This document shows, in pieces, positions 1-11,776 of a DNA stretch of 64,000 nucleotides. Source of the DNA: Diadema setosum (lineage: Eukaryota > Echinodermata > Echinoidea > Diadematoida > Diadematidae). The notes under the pieces are model-generated. The model had not been told where the DNA came from, made no database searches, and worked only from the letters and a program-made list of their open reading frames with translations. The translations under genes and the position numbers were made by a program. The stretch lies in assembly GCA_033980235.1 (NCBI GenBank), contig CM067066.1:35255180-35319179 (forward strand), written 5' to 3'. The stretch's first letter is position 1, and the number at the start of each line of letters is the position of its first letter.

Positions 1-60
1 GCTCACTTTTCCACTAATAATTTATATTCTTTCTGGTCAGTTTATTCTGTCTTTATTTGT
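1..60 (+). repeat. 60-bp direct repeat, copy 1
   Basis: The first 60 bases recur without change at 327-386. Between the copies lies a tRNA-like sequence. Either this is the body of a tRNA-derived SINE present twice, with the head of the first copy left of the window, or a very long duplication flanking an insert. The first reading is preferred, because 60 bp is far longer than usual target-site duplications. Confidence 0.8.
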
Positions 61-240
61 TACAAACTCAAAAAGCTGCATCACTTCGGTGATCCCTCGC
101 ATTTATCCCCAAGTTGAATTATCCTTCGGGTTTATGCCAGGTTCAAGTGTGTGCGTGTGTGTCACATACAAACACACTGCTATAGCTTCTGACCACCCGA
201 GCATTGAGAATTAAGGGTTTCTGGGACGAACACTGCACTA

Positions 241-318
241 GGGCTTTCTATAGCTCAGTCGGTAGAGCACCGGTCTAGCAATCCGGAGGTCTCGGGTTCG
301 AATCCCGATGGAATCCCA
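241..318 (+). tRNA. tRNA-Ala(AGC)-like sequence, probably a SINE head
   Basis: A cloverleaf can be drawn. The D stem is GCTC/GAGC (253-256 with 265-268). The anticodon arm spans 270-286 with loop CTAGCAA and anticodon AGC at 277-279. The T arm spans 292-308 with loop TTCGAAT. The acceptor stem is poor: five pairs with mismatches at the outer end, although GGAATCCC at 310-317 could pair with GGG at 241-243. The last anticodon-stem pair is T-T. These defects, plus the flanking 60-bp repeats, suggest a retroposed SINE head rather than a working alanine tRNA. A and B boxes for RNA polymerase III look intact. Confidence 0.5.
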
Positions 319-326
319 TTTTCTTT

Positions 327-386
327 GCTCACTTTTCCACTAATAATTTATATTCTTTCTGGTCAGTTTATTCTGTCTTTATTTGT
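327..386 (+). repeat. 60-bp direct repeat, copy 2
   Basis: Identical to 1-60. It begins a few bases after the tRNA-like sequence, so it may be the tail region of a tRNA-derived SINE. The two copies diverge immediately after the 60th base. Confidence 0.8.
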
Positions 387-1501
387 AAGTAACAGATGAT
401 TAACTTTTGGTAGTGATCTGAGAATTTTGGGGGAATTTATGAAGGATTTTTGATATTTTGGCAGGTAGGGTCAATGAACTTGGGAGTTCAGGCTGCACAT
501 ATTTCAGGTTTGCGTGCGTGCACTGAAGTGTGTGCTCTAGTTTCTGCTAGGGGGAGGCACGCCGTGCAGCTGAATGGTTATGACGTAACAAAGGCTTCTA
601 TATTGGGAAATCGGGCGACTTTCAGCACACAATGCTATAAATGCGTATGGGTGGAAATCACTGATATCTCTGTGGAAGAACAAAATCAGTGGTGGAAATT
701 AGCTGCATGCTTGGCGGAGGTCTGCGCTCTCATATTGCTTCTCTAGTTTTACATATTTCTGTGAGATTTATTGCGCAGTTGTCTTCTGTGTTTTAGACAG
801 CCAGGTTTTTGAGCTACTTGATATTTGCGTCATCCTGCAGTTGATAATGATAAAAAATGTGTAGCACCCTTCAGTGGGTTCTGGACTTTGTCAGCTGGTA
901 CTTAAACTCAGAGCTGCCAACTTTCCCTTATTTTACAGGAGGCTCCCTGAAAACATGAATGTCTCTTCGTGTCCTGAAAGGAGAATAAGAAAATCTCCCT
1001 TTATGTAGGATATCATACTTGCCAACTAGTAAGATTTTATCAGATTCAGTAAGATTTTTTAAGTTAAAAATAGCAAAATCAGATTTTCTGTCAGAGAAAT
1101 CAGATTTTAAAAAAATATTTAGATATACCTTTCATGTGTATTTTCTGAAGATTTGACCGAAAGTAAGATTTTTAACCTCAGTTTGCATATAAAATAGGAT
1201 TTTTGCAATCCATGAGTAAGATATTTCATCTTGAAATGTTGGCAGGTATGGGATATTTCTACTCATTGAGATGTTCATAAGTCAAGAAAGCTGTACCCCA
1301 TTTACACTGTAGCCATGTTTGTTTGTTTGTAAAGGTTTGCTTTTTGGAGGGAGAGGGAAAATTTACACTCAAAATTACTTGCTTGTAAAGTTATGGATAT
1401 GATATTAGTAGATAGGTACATACAGTCCTGTAACAATTTTGGAGGTGTGCAGTGCAGTCTTTGAATTTCACAGTGTACTTTCATTTCACCCCACACCACA
1501 G
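387..1501. other. GLG1 intron (left part), no gene seen
   Basis: No exon is recognisable here. Around 1035-1225 the word AGTAAGATTTT and variants recur several times, which looks like decayed simple repeat. The region is taken as intron because the next GLG1 exon opens at a clear acceptor at 1500-1501. Confidence 0.5.
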
Positions 1502-1672
1502 GTGATCAAAGAGGGGGCAGAGGACTACCGCCTGGACCCCATGCTGAACAAATACTGCCTGGATGCTATCAATGAGAGGTGCTCAGAGGAGAAAGAGAAC
1601 CCAGGATCGGGGCGGGTGGAGGAGTGCCTCAAGATTAACCTACAGTACATCTCTGATCCAAAGTGTCGGCAG
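1502..1672 (+). CDS. GLG1: GLG1 exon a (cysteine-rich repeat)
   Basis: 57 codons, open throughout, after acceptor CACACCACAG and before donor GTCAGT. Cysteine spacing (YCLDAINERC, ECLKINLQYI, DPKC) is typical of the GLG1 cysteine-rich module. Phase 0 at both ends. Confidence 0.9.
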
Positions 1673-4600
1673 GTCAGTATGCAAATGATGCACAGGTCTG
1701 AATGCGTCAGTCGGAATTGTTTGCATAAGGTAACTATGGAATGCTAATTAATCCATGAGGGGAAGCCGAGTAGATTTAAAATAAATTCCATAGTTACCGC
1801 ATGCACACTATTCCGACTGACGCACAAAACGACGTGTGTGTCATTTGTGTTATAGAATGGGGAGAATTTTTTTTTTCCAAAAATCCATTTATTGGTCATG
1901 TTACCCGATGGCAAATTTACTGGATGCATTTTCTTTTGGCTTGCCATAGACAAAAGCCCGAAAATCATGCATTCAGTACTTCAAAATCATGCATCCAGTA
2001 ATTACTGGATGCATGGCAAAAGTCCTGGATGCATGATTTTTCAGCCAATAGGCATCTCGTACTGAGTGCATGAACGTTTGGCGTATTGCGCAACATGTTT
2101 CCCACTGTAAGGCATCATGTGGCCAGTAGAAAATACACACACAGTTCTCGACCAATGAGATCACAGGATTCTCGCTACCCATTCTACAATGCAGAACAAC
2201 AAACTGATCATTTGGGAAATCTGTTAACCCATTAGAAGACTAGTCCCGAGTGTACTCGGGCAGGGTGTCTATAGGAAATGAGTGCTGTAGCAGAATCAGT
2301 CCATCCTCAACGGGGTTAAGTTTGGTCTTTGTTTAATTTCAAGATTTCTTATGGTATAAAAACAGAGGATGGTTAGGGGTGAAGGGGCATAACTTCTTGT
2401 CATTGAGATCTCGTAATTCACAGACCCTTTTCATAAACAGCTCCCACACTCAAGGGCTTAAAACATGTTGCATCAGTTGGTATGCTGCATTCACCTGCTT
2501 TCAGAGGGAGATGAAACTTAACTCCTCTTCTCTCAGATTCTGCAAAATTCCCACAGAGTTGATTTTGTTACACATGGAATTTTCCCCGATGCAAAGGGTC
2601 AAATTTTAAATGACTCTTGTGATGTGTATGCATCTGTTCTGCATCCTATAACAGCAAGTGATCCAACTCTTCCGCGAGGGCCTCGCCGATGTCCACGTCG
2701 ATCCCCTTCTCTACAAGGCCTGTGCTCTGGACATTAAGCACTACTGCGTGGGAATCCCTCAAGGGCAGGGACAACGTGAGTACCCCGTCGAAAAAACACA
2801 CAATGACTGCTTTGACCTTTTCTATGCTAGGGACTGAGGACAGTGAGTGCTACGCTATGGGGGTTACTGTAAACTGAGGAATGTTCGCGTGCATTTTAAT
2901 TTTGCTAATTTTGTGAGAGCCAAGATTTCGCGAAATTAATGATTTTATGACATAAAAATGCATGTGAAAGTTCTTGTCTACACTATATGCATTGAATGTT
3001 AGAGGCAACTCGCGAAAATTTCATGCTGCAAAAAAGGCCGTTCGCTTCAATTTGCGAAAATTTCATGCGGCGAAAATATCGTGTTTTACAGTACTCTGTC
3101 CATTGGCTCTCAAGGCACACAAAGGGATAACCCTTTTTGTGCCGAGGCATAAGGACAGTGTGGGCAACACTATGGGGGGGGGGGGGGGGGGGGGGGGCGT
3201 TATGCCAATTGATAGTGAAAGCATACAGAGAGTGAAAGGGATCGTATAGTTTTGGTTGCGACCAGACTTCAGGTTTCTAACATTTTTTTCTTTTGTGAGA
3301 CAATAGGAAATGTCTTACGAAATGAGAAAGAGCATGTAATTCCAAGAGGAATTCAGTGTTTATTTGATGAAAATTGACTTTGAAATGGCCGAGATAATCC
3401 AAAACAGAGCAATCCTAATTAAAGATGGGACCCACATTTTTTTTTTAAATTGCTTTGTTTTACTTTGTTTTTGGATGTCTCGGCCATTCCAAAACCAATT
3501 TTTATCAAGTAAACTTTGAATTCCTCTGAGAATGGTATGTTCTGTACTATTTCATAAATGGTTTCTTGGTATCTTGCAAAATGTTAAAAGCCCAGTCACC
3601 ATCTCTACCAATACTATACAATCCCTTTAATGTGGGAGGCATGTCTGATTTTTGTAGGCTTACAGGGATTTTACTGTGTTGCCATCTCCCAGTAGCTTGC
3701 AACATAGCTGGTCTAAAGATGATACCAAAGCTACCCTATTGATGTAGCAAGGGAGAATATGACTCTGACCTTTGACCCCTGCATTCAGACATACCAAGCT
3801 TGGCATCATCTTAGAGAACTTCCCTGTTTTAGTTTATAAGCCTCTGATTTGTTGGTTTGTCAGTTGTGCTGTTTATTCCCGAAGGTTGTTCTCTTGTTTT
3901 GTTTTGTTTTGTTTTTTGTTTTTAATGAACTGTAAGTGAATAAAAAAATTTAGAAAAATTGAAGATGAAAAAAATTTGATCTTTCTGCAGATTGCATTTA
4001 GTGGCTTGAATTTCGAGAGTGCCCTCTGCAATCTGTTGACTTACAAATTATTATAAATGTTTGTTTGATTACTTTTGTCACTAACCAATTTTCATCTGAT
4101 TCATCACCAAGTTTTAGGTGAGGCAAGTCTGACATTGAAAATGATGTTAGACTCTGCAATGTTTTACATACAGAAGAGAATTCAGCATGTTGACAGGAAA
4201 CATTAAAACACAAAAGAGAAGAACTTCATCAAAGAGAATGTAACCAGTACACACATTCATGTTCGTAATAATTAATTCCTCTGTGTTCTTTGAATAGAAG
4301 GTTAAGGACTGAATGCAGGAAAATGATTTCAATAGGGCTGTACTGTAGGTGTCCTTTAATTGAACTGGTATATATGGGAAAAGTTTTTTTTTCAAAAATA
4401 AATATTGCAATAACTTTCTGTTCAGCTCATGTTAAATGCATAATGCATCGGACGGTAAGATTGCTATGTATGTTACTCCATTGTCACTATACAATGCAGC
4501 AGGTTTTATCTTTATGGCTGACACTCAGTGGCTGTTGATACATTTTTTCTGGTGCTGGTAGATGCCATGGTGTAGATTTATCCGGTCTCATGCGAGTCCA

Positions 4601-5431
4601 ATGCTCTCTTTGTGTGTGCAGAAATGTCCTGTCTGCTGGAAACATTGGATGATAAAACAGTGAGGTTACAGCCGGACTGCCGCCGGATGCTAGCTGAACG
4701 CAAAGAAATGTGGGAGTTTGCTGCCAAGGTGAGCAATACCAATGATTGTTTTATATCTTATTTCCAGCAATTCAAGGCCTTGGATCACTATATGCTGTCA
4801 TTTTTACTACTACTTTTCTTTTGTTGTTGTTATTGTTGAATTTTTCATATTCTTTAATTTTGTATGCAGAGAACTCTCAATATCTCCATTAGATTTTTTA
4901 AAAAGAATATTAGATATAGGGTTTTGGAAAACTGTCATTTTGTAGAAATAATGTGATATTCACAATACTTCTTGCAGATGAATTAGCTCATACAGACCAT
5001 TTTTGATAAGTATCAATATGATTAATGTCATGTCGGTATTTCTGTGTTACGTACATTACGTAATTCAGTGAGTGAATTATATGAATGATGTATTCAAGGT
5101 GTAATCATCAGAACTTCTTATATTCAGTATATTTTTACATTTTATCTGTAGAGGAAGATATAACTGTGTCTGATTTCCTGGTACAATTAGACAGTGACAT
5201 GAGCCTAATTCAGAATGATTTGATGAGTGTTTTGTCGATTGGGATTTCCTCTACCTCCCACAGGTTGCTCCAGCCGAGGACTTCCTCGACATCTTCAACC
5301 AGATACGGAATTCACCGTCCCACAACTACTTCATGCTCGTCATCGTCAGCTTTGTCGGCATGCTCTTCTTCTGCGGGCTGTGCTGCGGCCGGGCGACGAA
5401 GCGCGTCAGGCAAGAGCTGAAGAACAAATAA
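1502..5431 (+). CDS. GLG1: GLG1, Golgi apparatus protein 1, C-terminal part (4 exons)
   Basis: Single-pass type I Golgi membrane protein built from repeated cysteine-rich modules; in vertebrates it is known as an FGF-binding receptor (CFR), MG-160 and E-selectin ligand-1. Exons 1502-1672, 2655-2775, 4622-4728 and 5264-5431 join in one frame (phases 0, 1, 0) to give 189 residues up to TAA. The first two exons hold cysteine-rich repeat material. The third contains MSCLLETLDDK and VRLQPDC, which closely resemble the vertebrate protein. The last encodes a luminal stalk, one hydrophobic membrane segment (about YFMLVIVSFVGMLFFCGLCC) and the short basic tail RATKRVRQELKNK. The N-terminal signal peptide and most cysteine-rich repeats lie left of the window, so this is a partial gene. 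Identification is strong because membrane segment and tail match in order and length. Confidence 0.93.
1703..1824. mobile_element. Short palindromic element (40-bp inverted repeats) in GLG1 intron
   Basis: Left arm 1703-1742 begins TGCGTCAGTCGGAAT. The right arm 1785-1824 is its reverse complement with only about 4 differences in 40. The spacer is about 42 bp. The hairpin starts 30 bases after the 5' splice site at 1673. It looks like a tiny non-autonomous foldback or MITE; no coding capacity. Confidence 0.75.
1825..2654. other. Remainder of GLG1 intron
   Basis: No exon is seen. It holds a perfect 28-bp palindrome at 1988-2015 (CATGCATCCAGTAA and its reverse complement) with further partial copies of CTGGATGCATG on both sides, a small inverted-repeat cluster. 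Confidence 0.5.
1988..2015. repeat. Perfect 28-bp palindrome
   Basis: CATGCATCCAGTAA is followed directly by its exact reverse complement. Related words lie at about 1965-1975 and 2025-2037. The word CATCCAGTAAT also occurs in the repeat at 62.2 kb and 63.6 kb. Confidence 0.8.
2655..2775 (+). CDS. GLG1: GLG1 exon b (cysteine-rich repeat)
   Basis: Acceptor AACAG, then CAA GTG ATC and so on; 40 codons plus one base, ending at donor GTGAGT. It encodes VIQLFREGLADVHVDP and two cysteines (KACALDIKHYC). Phase 1 donor fits the next exon exactly. An alternative acceptor AG four bases downstream would break the frame. Confidence 0.9.
2865..3093. mobile_element. MITE-like element with TTACTGTAAA ends
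   Basis: It begins TTACTGTAAAC and ends GTTTTACAGTA, with internal repeated words CGCGAAAATTTCATG. The same terminal word, in longer form, bounds elements at 21489-21712 and 23153-23358, so this is a dispersed family. Confidence 0.5.
3107..3197. repeat. Repeat related to the 47461-47552 element, ending in a 24-base G run
   Basis: Words such as ACACAAAGGG and GGACAGTGTG, followed by AACACTA, are shared with the hairpin element at 47.5 kb and partly with 2830-2860. Bases 3174-3197 are an uninterrupted run of 24 G, prone to copy-number error and G-quadruplex formation. Confidence 0.5.
3233..3630. mobile_element. TTAA-type palindromic MITE, family 1, copy 1
   Basis: Starts AAAGGGATCGTATAGTTTTGG and ends CCAATACTATACAATCCCTTTAA, with internal inverted sequence (GGCCGAGATAATCCAAAAC against GTTTTTGGATGTCTCGGCC, approximately). 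Two more copies lie at 17094-17484 and 29270-29656. TTAA at the ends suggests piggyBac-type target choice. No transposase is seen. Confidence 0.75.
4622..4728 (+). CDS. GLG1: GLG1 exon c
   Basis: Two bases complete the split codon, then 35 codons to AAG and donor GTGAGC. Contains MSCLLETLDD and LQPDCRRML, then MWEFAAK. This region is the best-matching part of the protein to vertebrate GLG1. Confidence 0.93.
4729..5263. other. Last GLG1 intron
   Basis: T-rich intron of 535 bp. No further exon or recognisable repeat is seen. It ends with a good acceptor, CTACCTCCCACAG. Confidence 0.6.
5264..5431 (+). CDS. GLG1: GLG1 last exon (membrane segment and tail)
   Basis: 55 codons and TAA (5429-5431). 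VAPAEDF opens the exon, as in vertebrates. A membrane segment of about 20 residues follows, then the cytosolic basic tail ATKRVRQELKNK. GC-rich codon use contrasts with the AT-rich flanks. Confidence 0.93.
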   Translation, partial: VAPAEDFLDIFNQIRNSPSHNYFMLVIVSFVGMLFFCGLCCGRATKRVRQELKNK

Positions 5432-7585
5432 TGAAGGGCTCCCCCAGCCTTCTGACGTGCGGGCTGCAATAACAAATTTATATATGATGGGTATTTTTTA
5501 GTAGAATACATGAAACAAGGAAATCAGCAAATTTCTACCTGTCTCTATCTTACGCTACCCCTGTCTCTCCCCACTTCTGTCAATGTGTATTATGTAAAAT
5601 TAACCAGCATCTAATTTACTTAAACATACTTTTCATTTGGATAAATTTCATTAATGCCTCGGCTCATTAGGGTGCTGGACGTACTATGATTTGAGGTTGC
5701 CAGGCCACCCATCTGTCTGTTCGTATGTAGGTCATTACCATATCCCGTACCATGGTTTCAGCACACAAATTCAATGGATTTCCTTAGAAACCTGGCCTAG
5801 GTATGCTACATGAAGTGTAGATGTATTGATTAGAATTTTGCGATTATGGATGAAATTAAAGATACATGTTCCCTGAACTTGAGGTGCAAATGGCATTATT
5901 CAACTTTAATTCCAGCCAGGGAAGTCCATTAGTAATATAGATAAGTTGGAAGGGTGCAAACAGGGGTAAAATTTCAAAAGGGCAAATTTAAACATAGTTC
6001 AGCTAACCATAAGTCTGGCAATTGTTTCATTTAATGAAGTGAATATAAATGTATTGAGAATATTTCCTTTGTGCACAAAGGATTAGAGGTCAACATTTTC
6101 TCTGTGGTCAAGATCACATGAACTTCATCGAAATGTAAATGACAGGCCATGCACTAGTGACAGATGTAGTGAATACATGAGATGTTGAAGAAACCCAGTC
6201 TACTGTGCATAGCATTTAGACTGCTCTAGTGTTTGTTTCTTTGTTGTTGTTTTTTGTTTTTGTAAAGGGTATTTTGAAATTCCAGATGGGATTTTTTAAC
6301 TTGAAAGAACCAACGTCATGACCACAGTGCTGTGAAATGCAAAACTCAGTTAGCAAGTCAGGGCCATCCAAGAAGGGTCCAAGTGTCAATCCAAACTGGT
6401 GGCTGAGAGAATCGATTTGGAGGGGCTGGTGACAGATTGCTCTCCTGCACAGTTCAAGTGGCTACTTTTAGTGTTCAGGGACCCTCTTCTCTGGAAATGA
6501 AATTCTGTGGGTGTAACCCAGTCACCCGTAGATGGTGGATGTACAGTCCTTTCTGTTACAGGGATCCTTTACCAACTGTCTTGATTTAAACCTTGTTGTG
6601 AGCATGTGTGAAAGATTGTTTGTGAATTTGTTTACTGTGGTCATTTATTCATTTTTTTTTTTTAAATCTTGGGGGGGGGAGGGGCATGAGGGAGAAATGG
6701 TGTTAATTCTTAAGGAAGAATTGTAGAAATATTGTAAAGGTGCTTTGTACCACAGAAGTGTTTCTATATTTAATAATTCTGCATTCAAACATCACACCTT
6801 GGACGAGTCTGGGAGGAGTCACATTATTACGGGTTCGGTTCTGCCAGTGACAAGGAAAATATTTTGGCCTATTCCGGACATTTTGTTTGTTTGTGTGTTT
6901 ATGCCAGCAAGATTTTTGATTCGAAGTTACAGAGGCCTTCTGCCTTCCAGACACTGTAATAGCATAAATACAAGACTTAGCATCTGACCTGACTCCTTTT
7001 TTTTCTCTTATTGTTTAATGTACATTTAGTCGTCTGATTGTGATAGAGCAACTGCGGCCCAATAGTCGCTATATTCATTTTTTTTCCCCTGCAAAGTACG
7101 TCGTGTATTTTTTTCACTGTGGTATCAATAGATTGTCATTATGTATGTTGAATATGAAATATGCATTTGAAATACAGATGTGGAGGCTTTTATATGATTA
7201 CATTGTAGGTGGCATATATTTCTGCCATCTTTGCTTTGTTTGTAGTTGTTCACCCTTTGGTCTATCTTTTCTACCAGTCTGACGTCAGCTTGAAAAAAAA
7301 ACCAAAAATATATATATATATATATATGCATGTTTTGTTTGTGGGCAAGGGGAGTTTATGAATGCATCCTTGATCACTTGGGGGGTGTGATGTGAGTGTC
7401 AAGTTCCTCCTTCCTTCACTAATTAGCAGTTTATAGGATTCTTGGACGCTGCATGGCTCGTGCAGTGTTCTTGTGAAATTTTAGTGGAACACCCATATCC
7501 CTCTCGTCTATCACAGCTGCAGTTGAAGGGAAAAGAACCAAAGCAAACTGCAAACCCAGAACGCTGTCCTCCTTGGGATGCGAGA

Positions 7586-7599
7586 GTTGCCATAGCAAC
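7586..7599. promoter_or_regulatory. Perfect X-box-like motif (RFX site)
   Basis: GTTGCCATAGCAAC fits the RFX consensus (GTNRCC, 0-3 spacer, RGYAAC) in both half-sites. It lies about 2.2 kb after the GLG1 stop and 8.9 kb before the next gene, so its target is uncertain. One such match in 64 kb could be chance. Confidence 0.35.
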
Positions 7600-10500
7600 C
7601 AGGGTGTACTCTTCTGGAAAGAGAAGACCTCAGCTGCAACGATTGCAAACTCTAGGCTGCCTCGATGGCGGTAGCGGATGTCAGTTTTCACCCGAACGGG
7701 AGCATTCCTTAATGTCAATAGTATTGTCCTTGCGTGTTATACAAAGAATATCAGACCTAGCGCACAGCAAAGCAGTTCTGCCGATACATTGTACGTCTGT
7801 GTTCTATACATGATGTGATATGTTGATATGTGATGATTGTTCACATGTCTTTCATTCATGTATGATGTTTCTTTTTGTCTTGGTCATTTTTCTTTGGGGG
7901 GGGGGGGACAATATTCAGCATGTTAGCACAAAATTACGGATTATGTTTTTTTCTCTGATTTTGCATGTATTCTACAAGCGTATGAATTGTAGTGTCTGTA
8001 TTTCCAAAAGCCTTTAGATTAACAATTAAACTGAGGGAGTGAATACCATGTAAGTTGTTGTTTCTTAGATATATGTGATAGTTGGGAGTAGACTTCTTTA
8101 TGTTTTGCACTTTCCTAGTTGTGTTTGGGGCCAAGTTGTACATAATTCTTATTGTAATTCAAATGTACAGATATAAAATAGCCCTTGAGTAGCAGAGAAA
8201 AAAAAAGAAAAAACAGACATAAATCATTGTATACATCAAGAGAATTAGAAAATGTGTTATAGCTTTCTTATATAGAATTTGTCATGTAGTTTATCTGACT
8301 AGCAGTAATGTACCATATATAGGCAATTTTTACTAGAGAAATACAAAACAACAAAAAAAAAGGATTAGCAAAAGAATGATATGCTTCATTTTTTGAAGTG
8401 TAATATATGATCCACTGTGTTGTTATGATGGTCATTGTGATATCTTTTTCTTTCTTGTAGAGAGTTATCTGATGTATCTTTATTGACAGTGAGCTGCTGG
8501 TGCTGCATGCACTCGCATCTGTAATGTGTCGTCGCTCCTTTCTGCCTGACGTCACCTTTGTAGGGTGCCGCCGTCGTGTACGTTTGATCTGTTAGGGCTG
8601 GTTGTCCAATGTTGGACATCAGGCCCAGGTGGCAGAGTAGGCCAGGAAGTAGGGAGATTGTGGAGAAGGGGTCACATGGTCTGATTAATGGTGACCGTCC
8701 GTGAAGTGGACTCCCCCCCCCCCCCCCCCTTTCCATCCTCTCATCTCGTCGTCATGTTGAAGACGAGGGGTTTGCTGCTAGAAATGCAACCATGCTGTGC
8801 TGAGGGGAAGAATGAGTGACGCGGGACAAGTGTACTGATACAGCAAGAATGTCGTGTCTTGTGGGCGTTATAGTTTTTGTGTCAAAAGCGCATACCGGAC
8901 TCCTCCTGTGAGCTTTGACAGAGATTTAGGGAGAATAGAATGACTGACAAACATTCATTGAACACAGCAGGTGGATGTTTCAACGTATTGCATCCTGTCT
9001 GTCTGTCTGTCTGTGTTATATCAGAAAGTAAGATGTGCAATCATGTTTCATAGCATGTTTTGTAATACAGTCTCTTTCCTCCCCAGTTCTTTGGCTGGCA
9101 GAGGAGAACAATGATAAGGAGGGTTGTGGGGGAGGGGGATTTAGTGTCCACCTGCACTCTAGTGCAGTCATAATCAATCAAATTAACAAAAACTGCCTAA
9201 ATTTTCTTTTTGCGGTTTTCTATTTGGATAACGTGACAATGGACTGTGGCTATTTGTGCTTAGATTTTACAATTCACAAATGGCAAAGAACTGATTCTGT
9301 TCAGATTAGAGGAGACGTCTTGTATTGTTGTTGTTGTTGTTTTTTTTTTTCTGGTATGTTTATTTATGCATGTATATGTGGTTTCTTTTTTGGTTTTTTG
9401 TGTGACTATCATATTGCAGGAGGTTTATTTTGTTTCTTAATGAAGTAGTATTGTGGATATTGAACATAATATATTCAGAGTTGCAATGTGACCTCACATG
9501 TCAAGAGTTAGATGGAGACAGTTTATATGTGAAATGGATCATGTTCATTAGTTTTACACCTTAATTATGGTTCTCAGATGTTCCTGCTCTCCAAGCTTCA
9601 TATAAGCACAGTAAAAAGTACATTATCAAGTTTTCCCAAGGAGTCCATGTTATCTGTTATGTTGGATGTAGACCTGTATGGTAGTGTAGATCTCCACATC
9701 TTCAACCTTATATTATTTGTGATGGTGGCTAAAATGGTACTAGGTGAGCGGTTATGTAATTGTAATGTAGCATCTATGTTTGCTTCAGTCGATGTACAAG
9801 TGTTCAGTATTTTTTGTATCATACTTGTCTTTTCTTGACACTGTCATGAGAGAACAAATCAGACTGAACTATATATGAGAACATATTATTTTTGTGTGTG
9901 CATGCCATGATCATTTTTTTTTTTTTTTTTTTGCTTCTGCTTAGAAGAGCTGAAGTGAGGTGTCTGTTTTCAGCAAGTGGTAGAGTATCTTGTGTAACAT
10001 TTCATCTGAAATCAGCTACAAAGTCATTTATATCAAGAATGACATGAAAAGGGAGAGAATCACATGTCGCATGTTTGATCTATCGGTCAAGGCATCATGA
10101 ATTTGTTGTTTGATGCTGATGGTAGGGCGGTTTTTCTCTCGCTCTCGCTCTCTGAGTTCATCTTAACACGTCAGTCATTTCTGGTGCTTGTATTTGCACT
10201 CCTGATTGAATCGAAAATTTTGCCGACACGTGGAGACATGCACATACATGTGGATATGGAAGCATCACCTTGCATGATGAAGCATATTGGCAGCTTGAAG
10301 TATAGCAGATTGTCCTAACATGGTGCAAAGACATGTAATCAGGTAACTAGTCTTCAATTCCAGTAAAAAAGCCCACCTTCACAATGAGAACAGGTAAAAC
10401 TTCTGTTCCTATGATAGCTGAATCACCAGAGGAGTTCGTGAGCAGAAAACTATGCTGTAAATGTCCAGGGGTTCATGTCATACGTTCGATAAAATATCAT

Positions 10501-11770
10501 CGTGAGAAAAGAAACTAACGTCAAAGGTATGACGCATACCCCTAAGTCATTCTCAGAGAAAAGGGCAGTGTGTTTTAAAGAATGTTAGTTATCCTTGTAT
10601 TTAGTGTGTATGACCTGATAGAATGCCAGAGATATTCTTTTATGCAACCAGAGTTTATATCTTACATTGCCTTCTGCTCTTAGAGGCAACATGTATTTTG
10701 CAGCCATTTTTTTTCTCTTTTCTTAAAGTCATCATATAAGATGATGAGCTGACAGAAGCATTAAAACTGAAGACGCTTGGTGTATTTGACAGTTGTGCCA
10801 TTGGTTACAAGTGTATTTGTCGGTATAGCTATCTTAAGAATTGGTATTCATTTGAAAAAGTAAACAACAGTGTCAGTACTTGATTGAAGGAAGTGGCCAG
10901 CAGATTCCGAATTTCTTCACATCAGAGGCTGCATGAATTTCTGGGAAACTGGATTTAATTTATGTCAAACACCTGTGCAGGTCACTGATAGTAAGAAAGT
11001 TGTTTTTCTTTTCATATTGTGTGCCTTTATCACAGACTGTCTACCAGGGGAGAATCGATAAACATACACGTTGACCTAGAATTGACATAGCAAAGGGCGG
11101 GCCATTTTTTAAGTACCCAGGTACACAGATCAAAATGTTCATGTGTTAACCCAGAGTCAAAATCTTTGTTGTTTTCTATTTCATTTCTCTCAATTCTCCA
11201 TGGATCTCGGTGTGGCTTGAAAGTTGTGAGATTGTACTATATGTCAGGATTTTTTAGCGCTTTTGCATGCAAATATTGGTTCGTATGAAGGGATGTGTAA
11301 GGTGGAGATCGTAAATGTGAGCTATTTTTATTGTCAGCCCTTCTTGTTCTTATGTAATTTTGCTGCCTGTTGTCAAGAACACTTATCACTGAACTTTTCA
11401 AGAACATGAAATATTGTTCTGTGATGCATCACAAGTACAAACTAGTAGCTAGACTTGTCATGATCACTAAAACAGTTCAGTCGTGCGTGCAAATTTAAGT
11501 TATCTAACTGTTAGCTAGCATCTTAGTAATTAGTCAATGAGATTTTCTCCCAAGGTTCACAGAAGTTCTAATCGTTGAATCCTGCAGCTATGTATGTCTC
11601 TTTAATTTTGAACTTGTCACATACTTGATTCGAGCAATTTAGACGGTGTCATGATTTCTATGCATTGTAAGTTGTTTTTCAAAATCTGGTTTTTTTTTTC
11701 TTCTTATTATTCTTTGGTGTTCTTTTCCTCGTCTCAAAATCTGGAATGACATTGATGGATGACTGTATGT

Positions 11771-11776
11771 AATAAA
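11771..11776 (+). terminator. Candidate polyadenylation signal AATAAA
   Basis: The first canonical AATAAA on the plus strand after the GLG1 stop codon, followed by ATGATTTTCCTTTTT. Proposed as the distal GLG1 poly(A) signal; inference only. Confidence 0.3.

Larger units (their letters stand above)
2776..4621. other. GLG1 intron with several repeats
   Basis: Apart from the elements listed separately (2865-3093, 3107-3197, 3233-3630) I see no gene. One TGACCTTTGACCC word (a DR1-like half) occurs at 3765-3777. T-rich and A-rich runs near 3890-3960. Confidence 0.5.

Noticed and set aside
7442..7813. 123-codon plus-strand frame
   Set aside because: No recognisable domain, mid-flank position and no splice partners; more likely part of the GLG1 3' flank.
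9035..9448. 137-codon plus-strand frame with hydrophobic stretches
   Set aside because: Frame is dominated by T-rich runs and poly-Cys/Phe from TGT/TTT repeats; no domain.
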